This document shows, piece after piece, positions 23,241-30,383 of a stretch of DNA of 41,585 bases. Every line of letters begins with the position of its first letter. Position 1 is the stretch's first letter. Location: contig NZ_AYXG01000136.1 in assembly GCF_000564855.1 (NCBI RefSeq), forward strand, positions 1-41,585, in the 5' to 3' direction. Origin of the DNA: Actinokineospora spheciospongiae. Lineage in GTDB: Bacteria; Actinomycetota; Actinomycetes; Mycobacteriales; Pseudonocardiaceae. The notes below the pieces were generated by a model. That model had not been told where the DNA came from. It worked only from the letters and a program-made list of their open reading frames with translations, and searched no databases. A program made the translations under genes and the position numbers.

Positions 23241-24659
23241 GTGTCGAGCACCGTGATCATCATCCTGGTCGTCGTCGCTGTCGTGCTGCTCGCCGCCCTG
23301 GTCACCGGGGTCGTGCTGGCGCGCAGGCGGCGGATCACCCTGGACAAGCCCGAGGCCGTCGAGAAGCCGAAGGGCGGCGGCTACCAGGCGGGGGCGGGCA
23401 TCAGCCTCGCCCCGGCCAAGCCGAAGGACGCCCCGCTCGCCCCGCCCGCGCACCCGGCCGGTGAGCGCACGGAGGTCGACGGCCAGCCCGGCGTCGGCGA
23501 CGACGCCTCGGTGCCGCGCGACTCCGAGAAGCGCGGCATCGTCGACATCGCGCTCCCGGACGCGACCACCACCGGCACGCCCCCGACCGGCACCGCGCCC
23601 GTCGAGCCCGCCCCGGTCTCCTCCCTGCCCACGGACAAGCTCCCGGTGCAGGCCGAACCGGTCACCGAGCAACTGCCCGTCCAAGGCGAACCGCTGACCG
23701 AGCAGTTCCCCGCGCAGGACGAGATCGAGCCCACCGCAGGTCGCCTGGAGCGGCTGCGCGGACGGCTCTCCCGCTCCCGGTCCACCCTCGGCCAGGGCCT
23801 GCTCGGCCTGCTCGGCGCCGGTGACCTCGACGAGGACTCCTGGACCGAGGTCGAGGACACCCTGCTGCTGGCCGACCTCGGCGCGCGCACCACCGCGGAG
23901 GTCGTCGAGCGGCTGCGCGCCGAACTGGTCTCCCGGGGCGTGCGCACCGCCGACGGCGCCCGCGCCCTGCTGCGCGAGGTCCTGGTCGACGCGCTGCGCC
24001 CCGACCTCGACCGCGCCGTGCGCGCCCTGCCGCACGGCGACGGCGACGCCAAGCAGCCCGCCGTGGTGCTGGTCGTCGGCGTCAACGGCACCGGCAAGAC
24101 CACCACCACCGGCAAGCTCGCCCGCGTCCTGGTCGCCGACGGCCGCACGGTCGTGCTCGGCGCGGCCGACACCTTCCGCGCCGCCGCCGCCGACCAGTTG
24201 CAGACCTGGGCCGACCGGGTCGGCGCCGAGGTCGTGCGCGGCAAGGAGGGGGCCGACCCGGCGGCGGTCGCCTTCGACGCGGTCAAGCGCGGTCGCGCCG
24301 CCGCCGTCGACGCGGTGCTGGTCGACACCGCGGGCCGCCTGCACACCAAGGTCGGCCTGATGGACGAGCTGGGCAAGGTCAAGCGGGTGGTGGAGAAGCA
24401 GGCCGAGGTGGACGAGGTCCTGCTGGTGCTCGACGCCACCACCGGGCAGAACGGCCTCACCCAGGCCAGGGTCTTCGGCGAGGTCGTGGAGGTGACCGGC
24501 ATCGTGCTGACCAAGCTCGACGGCACCGCCAAGGGCGGCATCGTCTTCCAGGTGCAGCGCGAGCTGGGCGTCCCGGTCAAGCTCGTCGGCCTCGGCGAGG
24601 GCCCCGACGACCTGGCCCCGTTCGAGCCGGTGGCCTTCGTCGATGCCCTGCTCGGCTGA
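23241..24659 (+). CDS. ftsY: Signal recognition particle receptor FtsY
   Basis: A 472-residue SRP receptor GTPase that docks SRP-ribosome complexes at the membrane. Residues 4-26 form an N-terminal TM anchor, typical of actinobacterial FtsY. Residues 30-165 are a variable Pro/Glu/Ala region containing two copies of an LPVQxEPxTEQ repeat. The NG domain follows: helical N part at about 168-260, G1 GVNGTGKTTTTGK near 275, DTFRAAAADQL, G3 DTAGRLHTK, TKLDGTAKGG (G4), and GLGEGPDDLAPF at the end. GTG 23241 is preceded by GAGGA and a strong hairpin. smc and ftsY are neighbours in relatives; here an 8.5-kb insert divides them. Confidence 0.96.
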   Translation: MSSTVIIILVVVAVVLLAALVTGVVLARRRRITLDKPEAVEKPKGGGYQAGAGISLAPAKPKDAPLAPPAHPAGERTEVDGQPGVGDDASVPRDSEKRGIVDIALPDATTTGTPPTGTAPVEPAPVSSLPTDKLPVQAEPVTEQLPVQGEPLTEQFPAQDEIEPTAGRLERLRGRLSRSRSTLGQGLLGLLGAGDLDEDSWTEVEDTLLLADLGARTTAEVVERLRAELVSRGVRTADGARALLREVLVDALRPDLDRAVRALPHGDGDAKQPAVVLVVGVNGTGKTTTTGKLARVLVADGRTVVLGAADTFRAAAADQLQTWADRVGAEVVRGKEGADPAAVAFDAVKRGRAAAVDAVLVDTAGRLHTKVGLMDELGKVKRVVEKQAEVDEVLLVLDATTGQNGLTQARVFGEVVEVTGIVLTKLDGTAKGGIVFQVQRELGVPVKLVGLGEGPDDLAPFEPVAFVDALLG

Positions 24660-24699
24660 CCCGGCCGGGCGCCCGACCCGTGCCCGGGACAGCGCCGCC

Positions 24700-24744
24700 G
24701 TCGACGGGGCACTGGTCGATGGGGCATGGGTCGATGGGGCACCG
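24700..24744 (+). repeat. Three 15-bp tandem repeats upstream of a response regulator
   Basis: Units GTCGACGGGGCACTG, GTCGATGGGGCATGG and GTCGATGGGGCACCG lie at 24700, 24715 and 24730, ending 7 bp before the regulator ATG. An in-frame read-through could also translate them. They may be regulatory or remains of an earlier N-terminus. Confidence 0.75.
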
Positions 24745-24751
24745 TGGGGGG

Positions 24752-25435
24752 ATGGACCCGGTGCGCCTGTGGCTCGTCGACGACCACGAGCTGGTGACCG
24801 AGGCGCTGTCGGTCCGCCTCGGCGCGTTCACCGACCTGTGGGTGCTCGGACGCTGCGCCACCGACGACCCGAACCTGCTCGCCAGGGTCGAGCGGGGGCG
24901 GCCGAACGTGATCACCGTCGACCCGGACTCGGCCGGGGTCGACGAGGTCGAGCTGTTCACCTCGCTGCGGCTGGCCGCCCCCGGCGCCCGGCTGGTGGTG
25001 CTGTCCGGCCTCGACGACGCCGACCGGGTCGTGGCGGCGGCCCGGCTCGGCGCCGACGCCTGGGTGCCCAAGGAGTCCGGGGTCGCGGACCTGGTGCAGG
25101 TGCTGCGCGGGGTCTGCCGGGGCGAGGGGTGGTTCCCGCCGCGGCACCTCGGGGCCGTGCTGCGCGGCCTGCGCGAGGAGGTCAGCCGCTACCGCGAGGG
25201 CGGCGGGCCGCTCGCCGCGCTGACCGGCCGCGAGCGGCAGGTGCTGGTCAGCATGGTCGACGGGCTGCGCGGCACCGAGATCGCGGCCGAGTTGGGGCTC
25301 TCGGCGAACACGGTGCGTACACACACGCACTCCCTCTACCGCAAGCTCGGCGTCCACTCCCGCTTGGCGGCGGTCAGCACGGCCCGCGCGGCCGGACTAC
25401 TACCGACACGACGTGATCCCCACCAGACAACGTAA
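24752..25435 (+). CDS. NarL/LuxR-type response regulator 1 (orphan)
   Basis: A 227-residue regulator. The receiver has the acidic pair in LWLVDDHELVTEAL, a probable phosphoacceptor D57 in NVITVDPDS, Ser in VVLSG and Lys in WVPKES. The LuxR-type HTH (about 163-222) reads LTGRERQVLVSMVDGLRGTEIAAELGLS, then NTVRTHTHSLYRKLGVHSR. No histidine kinase gene is adjacent. ATG 24752 is chosen because it begins the receiver; an in-frame start further up (24680) would translate the 15-bp repeats. The regulator is followed after 103 bp by the GT2 membrane protein gene and is the likely controller of that cluster. GACAAC elements around 25426-25515 are candidate sites. Confidence 0.85.
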   Translation: MDPVRLWLVDDHELVTEALSVRLGAFTDLWVLGRCATDDPNLLARVERGRPNVITVDPDSAGVDEVELFTSLRLAAPGARLVVLSGLDDADRVVAAARLGADAWVPKESGVADLVQVLRGVCRGEGWFPPRHLGAVLRGLREEVSRYREGGGPLAALTGRERQVLVSMVDGLRGTEIAAELGLSANTVRTHTHSLYRKLGVHSRLAAVSTARAAGLLPTRRDPHQTT

Positions 25436-25489
25436 GAAATCTCATCCTCTGGGCTGACCCCATGAGGAGGACGCCCGCCTACGCTCTGT

Positions 25490-25515
25490 GACAACAGTCG
25501 GGGGTTGTCGACAAC
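25490..25515 (+). promoter_or_regulatory. GACAAC/GTTGTC operator-like repeats
   Basis: GTTGTCGACAAC (25504-25515) is a perfect 12-bp palindrome. A third half-site GACAAC lies at 25490-25495 and a fourth at 25426-25431. TACGCT at 25480-25485 could be the -10 box, placing the palindrome about 18 bp into the transcript of the GT2 gene. Confidence 0.45.
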
Positions 25516-25538
25516 GGGGTGGCAATGGGGTTCCGCAC

Positions 25539-28388
25539 GTGATTCCTTGGCTCCTGGCCCTGCTGGTGGTGGGCATCGGTCCGCTGGTGAACGTGGTCCT
25601 CGGCGTGCTGCGCCGCGACCGCGAACGCGGCTCGCTCGTCGGCGGTGTGCGCGAGAAGAAGGTCCTCGGCGAGGTCGCCGTGGTCATCGCCGCGCACGAC
25701 GCCGAGTCCGAGGTCGCCGAGGCGCTCGCCGCCGCCACCCGGCTGGTCGCGCGCGGCGACGTCTTCCTGGTCTCGGACGCCTCCACCGACCGCACCGCCG
25801 AGATCGGCAGGGAGCACGGGGTCAACGTCGTGGAGACGGTGTCGCCGCTGGGCCGCTCCGGCGCGGTCGTCGCCGGGCTCACCGGGTTCCGGGTGCCGCA
25901 GGACTACCGGTACGTGCTGGTCCTCGACGTCGACCACCGGCCGCACCCGGCGTTCCTCGACCGCACGCTGCCGATCTTCGACGACCCGGACGTGGTCGCG
26001 GTGGCCGGGTTCGCCCGCACCGACTGGACCACCGCCCGCCGCGGCCCCCTGGGCAGGCTGGTCACCGCCCACCGGGGCCGGGCCTACGCGCTCGCGCAGT
26101 TGCTGCTGACGATCATCCGCACCCGCCCCAACGCCGAGGCCGCCCGCGTCCTGCCCAGCCCGGCGCGGATGTTCCGCACCTCGGTGCTGGAGCGGGTCGA
26201 CCTCGCGCCCGAGGGCGTGCCGGTCGCCGACTTCGACGTGTCCAACCAGATCTACCGCGCGGGCCTGGGTCGGGTCGTGGTGGTGCGCGGCGCGGTGGTC
26301 GGCACCCGCGACCCGGACACCCCGCGCGGTTACGTCCGCCAGGCCCGGCAGTGGGCGGTCGGCTTCTGGCAGGCGGTGCGCCGCAACGGGCTGCGCCGCG
26401 GCCCGCAGGTGCTGGGTCTGGGCTGGTTCGCGGTGGAGAGCGTGCTCACCTCCGCCGTACTGCTCGCGCTGCCGTTCCTGCTCGGCTTCGGGCTGCTGCC
26501 GGTGTGGACGGTGCTGCTGGGCGTGTTCCTGCCCGACCTGCTGCTGACCGCCCTGGTCGCGCTGCGCCAGCGGCAGCCCGGGTACCTGCTGCCTGCGCTG
26601 TTCCTGCCGCTGATGCGACTCGTCGACGCGGTGGTCCTGCTGTCCGCGCTGCCGCACGCGTTCCGCGACCGGCCCGCGACCGCGCCCTGGCTGAGCCCGG
26701 TGCGCACCGCGCAACCGCCGCCGCCCGAGGGGCCGTGGTGGCGCTCGAGGCCTGCGGCGGCCGTGGCGTGGCTGGTCGGGGTCGCCGCCGGGGTGGTGCT
26801 GACCCTGCGGGTCGCCGCCGCCGTCTCGACGCTGCCCGCCACCGCCTCCGAGCCGGGGCTGGTCGACGCCGTGTTCGGCCGGGTCGCCGGGTTCGGCGGG
26901 GCGGTGCCGGAGGGCATGGTGCCCGCCGCCGCCCAGCTCGCCGGGTACGCCTCGCTGACCGGGGCGTTCGACCGGCACGCGACCGTGCTGACCGGTGTGC
27001 GCGAGCTGTCGGTGGTCTGCGCGGCCGTCTTCGCCGCCGGGTTGCTGGTGGCCGCGGCGGTCCTGCGGCTGCGGCCGGTGGCCGTCGCGGTCGCCCTCGC
27101 CGCGGTCGCGGTGTGCCCGCCCGCGATCGGCGTGCTCGCCGGTGCCGGGCCGGGGCCGATCGCCGCCGCCTGGCTCGCCGTGGCCGCCGTGCCGCTGGCG
27201 CTGGCCGCCAGGGTCGGCTGGAAGGCGGTGCCCGCGGCGGTCATCCCGGTCGCCGGGGCCGTCGTCACCGTGCCCGCGCTGGTCGTCCCGGTCGCCGTCG
27301 CCGCCGCGGCCTGGTGGGTGGGCGACCGGGAGCGGGCGCGCGAGGTCCGCCGGGTCGTGGTGGCCGTCGCCGTGCTGGTGGCCGGTGGCGCGCTCGCCGC
27401 GCTGCTGGCCGGGTTGGGCCTGGTGGGGGTGTCGGACGCCGCGCCGATCGCCGCCGCGCAGCGGGTGTGGCTGCTGGTGGCGGTCGCCGTGGTCGCGGTC
27501 GGCGGTCTGGTCCGCGGCCGGGCCCGCGCCGGGTCGGCCGGGCTGCTGGCCGTCGCCGCCGGTTCGGCGGTGCTCGACTCGGACGTGCTGCTCGCCACCG
27601 CGGTGGCCGGGGCCGCGCTCGGGCTGGCCGCCCTGCTCGACGGGACCGCCACCGAGCGGTCCGCGGTCCGCCGGGTCGCGGTCGGGGTGGCCGCGCTGGC
27701 CGGGCTCGCCGTCGTCGGCGCGGGGGCGGCGGCCGTGCTGCCGGTCGCGCCCGCCGTCGACCACCGGGGCGCCGCCGACTGGTTCACTGTCGCCGCCGCC
27801 CCCGGCGCCACCCTCGCCGCGCCGCCGCTGCTGGTCTCCGACCTGCGCCGCGACCTGCGCGGCCGGGCACCGCAGCAGGTGCGCCCGGAGGGCGGCTACG
27901 CCCACTACACCGTGTCCCCCGCCGACGGCGCGGGCCTGGTGGTCGCCCGGTTCGACGGCCTCACCGCCCGCCTCGCCGACGGCACCGCCGTGCACAGCGG
28001 CGGACCCGACCGGACTGCGGCGGGCGCCCAGCTCGCCGACAACCCCCGCATCCAGAGCCCGGAGGAGGTCAAGGCGGTCCTGCGCGCGGGCGCCCTGGAC
28101 TTCCGCGCCATGGCCGTGCTCGCCGAGATCGGCGCCCAGCACGACCTGGTCGTCGCCGACACCTCGAAACCGGTGGCGGAGAACGGTTCGGACCTGCCCG
28201 ACCGGACCGTCGTCCTGTCGAGTGTGGACGGGCGGCCCGCGGGTGACCCGGCCGTCGTCGACACCCTGCGCGCCTGGGTCCAGGCCCAGCGCGGCCCCTA
28301 CGCCCCCAGCGACGTCCGCCCCACCGGGGACGGCCGCGCCGCGCTCGACTGGCGCATCCCCAACCCCGGTGACCCCGCCCCCCGGTGA
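25539..28388 (+). CDS. GT2 glycosyltransferase fused to multi-TM domain and exported tail
   Basis: A 949-residue membrane protein. An N-terminal TM (1-23) is followed by a GT2 catalytic domain (about 45-280): VVIAAHDAESEVAEAL, LVSDASTDRTAEI, the metal-binding VLDVDHRPH, and RQARQWAVGFWQAV, a QxxQW variant of the processive-synthase QxxRW motif. Roughly 12 TM helices occupy about 295-740. The last 200 or so residues (from ADWFTVAAAPGATLAAPP) are hydrophilic and probably extracytoplasmic; they contain NPRIQSPEEVKAVLRAG and VVLSSVDGRPAG. It may assemble and export a glycan or glycolipid. GTG 25539 is chosen because its likely promoter lies at 25480; an upstream GTG 25488 would precede the transcription start. 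The product is unknown. Confidence 0.78.
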   Translation: MIPWLLALLVVGIGPLVNVVLGVLRRDRERGSLVGGVREKKVLGEVAVVIAAHDAESEVAEALAAATRLVARGDVFLVSDASTDRTAEIGREHGVNVVETVSPLGRSGAVVAGLTGFRVPQDYRYVLVLDVDHRPHPAFLDRTLPIFDDPDVVAVAGFARTDWTTARRGPLGRLVTAHRGRAYALAQLLLTIIRTRPNAEAARVLPSPARMFRTSVLERVDLAPEGVPVADFDVSNQIYRAGLGRVVVVRGAVVGTRDPDTPRGYVRQARQWAVGFWQAVRRNGLRRGPQVLGLGWFAVESVLTSAVLLALPFLLGFGLLPVWTVLLGVFLPDLLLTALVALRQRQPGYLLPALFLPLMRLVDAVVLLSALPHAFRDRPATAPWLSPVRTAQPPPPEGPWWRSRPAAAVAWLVGVAAGVVLTLRVAAAVSTLPATASEPGLVDAVFGRVAGFGGAVPEGMVPAAAQLAGYASLTGAFDRHATVLTGVRELSVVCAAVFAAGLLVAAAVLRLRPVAVAVALAAVAVCPPAIGVLAGAGPGPIAAAWLAVAAVPLALAARVGWKAVPAAVIPVAGAVVTVPALVVPVAVAAAAWWVGDRERAREVRRVVVAVAVLVAGGALAALLAGLGLVGVSDAAPIAAAQRVWLLVAVAVVAVGGLVRGRARAGSAGLLAVAAGSAVLDSDVLLATAVAGAALGLAALLDGTATERSAVRRVAVGVAALAGLAVVGAGAAAVLPVAPAVDHRGAADWFTVAAAPGATLAAPPLLVSDLRRDLRGRAPQQVRPEGGYAHYTVSPADGAGLVVARFDGLTARLADGTAVHSGGPDRTAAGAQLADNPRIQSPEEVKAVLRAGALDFRAMAVLAEIGAQHDLVVADTSKPVAENGSDLPDRTVVLSSVDGRPAGDPAVVDTLRAWVQAQRGPYAPSDVRPTGDGRAALDWRIPNPGDPAPR

Positions 28389-28433
28389 CACTTTCCGGGA
28401 ACAACGATTCCCGTCGCGTGATAACACTTTCCG
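28388..28433 (+). promoter_or_regulatory. Candidate promoter/direct repeat before the DUF4397 gene
   Basis: ACACTTTCCG occurs at 28388-28397 and 28424-28433. Between them GGGAAC-AAC-GATTCCC holds the inverted repeat GGGAA/TTCCC. GGAAC (28398-28402) with TGATAA 16 bases later resembles an ECF-sigma -35/-10 layout. The 116-bp gap suggests the DUF4397-sortase pair has its own promoter. Confidence 0.4.
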
Positions 28434-28504
28434 CCCCAGGACGACTCCCTTCACAGTCTTCCCTTACCGCTTCCTTTGGTTCCACCCGATGAAGGACCAC
28501 CGCG

Positions 28505-29371
28505 ATGAGCACAACCCTCCGGCGTTCCCTGGTCCCGCTGCTCGTCGCCGGTGTCCTCATGGCACTGACCGCGGGCCTCCTGCCCGCGAGCGCGGCCACC
28601 GGCACCTACCTGCGCCTGGCCCATCTCTCCCCGGACACCCCGAACGTCGACGTGACCGTCACCAGCTTCGGCCGCCCGGACTGGTCGGTGCGGCTGGGCG
28701 GCGTCGGCTACGGCGACGTCTCCGGCTACCAGCGCATCGAGCCGGGCACCTACACCATCGCCATGCGCCCCGCCGGGGCCGACCCGGCGAGCGCCCCGGT
28801 CATCTCCGCGACCCTGGACGCGGGCGAGGGCAACGCCTACACCGTCGCGGGCCTGGGCAAGTTCGACGGCCTGGCGCTGCGCGTGCTCAACGACGACATC
28901 AGCCTGCCGCCCAACGGCCAGGCCCGGATGCGGGTGGTCAACGCCGCGCCCAACGCGGGCAACCTGACCATCGACCGGGCCGGGCAACCGGTGACCGGCC
29001 AGGCCGTGTTCGGCGCCGCCACCGACTACGCGCTGGTGCCCTCGGGCGCGTCCGCGTTCCAGGTCGCCCCGATCGGCGCGGGCCCCACCGAGCTGTCGGT
29101 CACCCTCGACCCGGGCGGCGTCTACACGGTGCTGGTGCTCGAACGCGAGGGCAGGCTCGTCGCCGAGGTCAAGGCGGACGCCAAGGGCGCCGAGGTGGTG
29201 CCCGCGGGCGGCGTGGAGACCGGCTTCGGCGGCACGGCGGACGCCACCGGCACCGGCAGCGCTGACACCGAGGGCTCGGGTGTCGAGGTGGTGGCGCTGG
29301 GCCTGCTGCTCGCGGCCTGCGCCGCAGGCGGGCTGTTCGCCGCCGCGCTGCCGCGGCGCCGCCGGGCATGA
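28505..29371 (+). CDS. Exported DUF4397 protein with sorting-signal-like C-terminus
   Basis: A 288-residue surface protein. Residues 1-31 are a Sec signal peptide ending ASAATG. Two DUF4397-type beta units follow: YLRLAHLSPDTPNVDVTV at about 35-52, and RMRVVNAAPNAGNLTI near 141-156, giving a beta-rich fold. At 232-244 lies VPAGGVETGFGGT, then a spacer, a TM (about 262-281) and RRRR at 284-287: the tripartite layout of a sortase signal without LPXTG. Its ATGA overlap with the class F sortase gene makes it the obvious substrate. DUF4397 has no assigned function. ATG 28505 has GAAGGA upstream. Confidence 0.85.
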   Translation: MSTTLRRSLVPLLVAGVLMALTAGLLPASAATGTYLRLAHLSPDTPNVDVTVTSFGRPDWSVRLGGVGYGDVSGYQRIEPGTYTIAMRPAGADPASAPVISATLDAGEGNAYTVAGLGKFDGLALRVLNDDISLPPNGQARMRVVNAAPNAGNLTIDRAGQPVTGQAVFGAATDYALVPSGASAFQVAPIGAGPTELSVTLDPGGVYTVLVLEREGRLVAEVKADAKGAEVVPAGGVETGFGGTADATGTGSADTEGSGVEVVALGLLLAACAAGGLFAAALPRRRRA

Positions 29372-30222
29372 GCGCACCAGCGGCGGGCAGGCCCGTCGCC
29401 GCGTGCAGGCCCGGTGCCGAGTCCGGGGCTGGCATCGCAGGCAGTTCCGGCGCCGCGCGCAGTTCCGGCGCTGCGCGCAGGCCCGGCGCCGCGCGCAGGC
29501 CCGGCGCCGCGCGCAGGCCCGGCACCGCGCGCAGGCCCGGCACCGCGCGCAGACCCGGCACCGCGCGCAGACCCGGCGCCGTGGGCGGGCTCGGCACCGC
29601 GCTGCGGCTGGTCGCGGTGGCCACGGTCTTCGCGGTCGCCGGGTGCCAGGCAGGGGGCACCGCCGAGCCCGCGCCGCCGCCGGGCGGGCCGGTGTCCTGG
29701 GCGCCGGTCGCGGGCCAGGACGCGGCGGACGGCCCACCGCCCACCTGGGACGGCGGGTCCACCGCGGACCCCGCGCCGAAGCGGCCGACGCACCTGCGCG
29801 TCCCGGCCATCGGGGTGGACACCGACCTGGTCGACCTGGCCGTCGACGGCACCGGGGTGCTGGTCCCGCCGGAGTCCGCTGCGGTCGCCGGGTGGTTCGC
29901 CGCCGGGGCCGCCCCGGGTTCGGTCGGCCCGGCGCTGCTGGCCGGGCACGTCGACTCCCACGCCGGACCGGGTGTGTTCTACCGACTGGTGGACCTCAAG
30001 CCGGGCGACCGGGTCGAGGTGGGGCGCGCGGACGGCTCGACGGTGGTGTTCTCGGTGACGGGGACGCGCCGCTCGCCCAAGGCCGACTTCCCCACCGCCG
30101 AGGTCTACGCGCCCACCCCGGGTCCGGAACTGCGCCTGGTCACCTGCGGCGGCGCGTTCGACCACTCGGCCCGCAGCTACCGCGACAACATCATCGTCGA
30201 GGCGACGCTCGCCGGGCCGTGA
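29368..30222 (+). CDS. Class F sortase
   Basis: A 284-residue transpeptidase expected to cleave a sorting motif and join the surface protein to the wall or another acceptor. Catalytic residues are H194 (LLAGHVDS), C260 (LRLVTCGG) and an Arg in HSARSYRDNIIV (R269 or R272). Residues 1-78 are a cytosolic tail in which 26-72 are repeats of a six-residue RRPGAA/RRPGTA unit encoded by an 18-bp minisatellite. The TM at 79-92 ends in VAGC, so C93 could be a lipobox Cys. The linker to about 138 is Pro/Gly/Ala-rich and the beta-barrel is about 140-284. Its start overlaps the DUF4397 stop by 4 bp. A later start would omit the repeats, but no strong ribosome-binding site favours one. Confidence 0.9.
   Translation: MSAPAAGRPVAACRPGAESGAGIAGSSGAARSSGAARRPGAARRPGAARRPGTARRPGTARRPGTARRPGAVGGLGTALRLVAVATVFAVAGCQAGGTAEPAPPPGGPVSWAPVAGQDAADGPPPTWDGGSTADPAPKRPTHLRVPAIGVDTDLVDLAVDGTGVLVPPESAAVAGWFAAGAAPGSVGPALLAGHVDSHAGPGVFYRLVDLKPGDRVEVGRADGSTVVFSVTGTRRSPKADFPTAEVYAPTPGPELRLVTCGGAFDHSARSYRDNIIVEATLAGP
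29441..29602 (+). repeat. 18-bp minisatellite in the sortase N-terminus
   Basis: Eight 18-bp units begin at 29441, 29459, 29477, 29495, 29513, 29531, 29549 and 29567, with a degenerate ninth at 29585. Units 3 and 4 are identical, as are 5 and 6; edge units are more diverged. The unit keeps frame and encodes a basic six-residue repeat. Confidence 0.9.
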
Positions 30223-30332
30223 TCCCGGCGCCCGCCACCGGATCGGGGGCATCCGCCCGCGCCGCCCACCGCGGCGTGGCACCCTCGGTCGACGAACACT
30301 CCATCGGAGCCGACCACCGGGGGGAGCGCCCA

Positions 30333-30383
30333 GTGCCACCCGACCGCGCCGCCGCCGGACCGCCCGCCCCGGCGCGCCGGTGA
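30333..30383 (+). other. Possible 16-residue coupled leader peptide
   Basis: GTG 30333, with GGGGAG six bases upstream, opens a 16-codon Pro/Ala/Arg-rich frame whose TGA (30381-30383) overlaps the GTG start of the following response regulator. The regulator lacks a good site of its own, so translation may depend on this leader. Confidence 0.35.

Noticed and set aside
25479-28454. Open frame of 991 codons opposite the GT2 gene
   Set aside because: Gly/Arg/His/Asp-rich shadow without domains; GT2 motifs and TM pattern on the plus strand are convincing.
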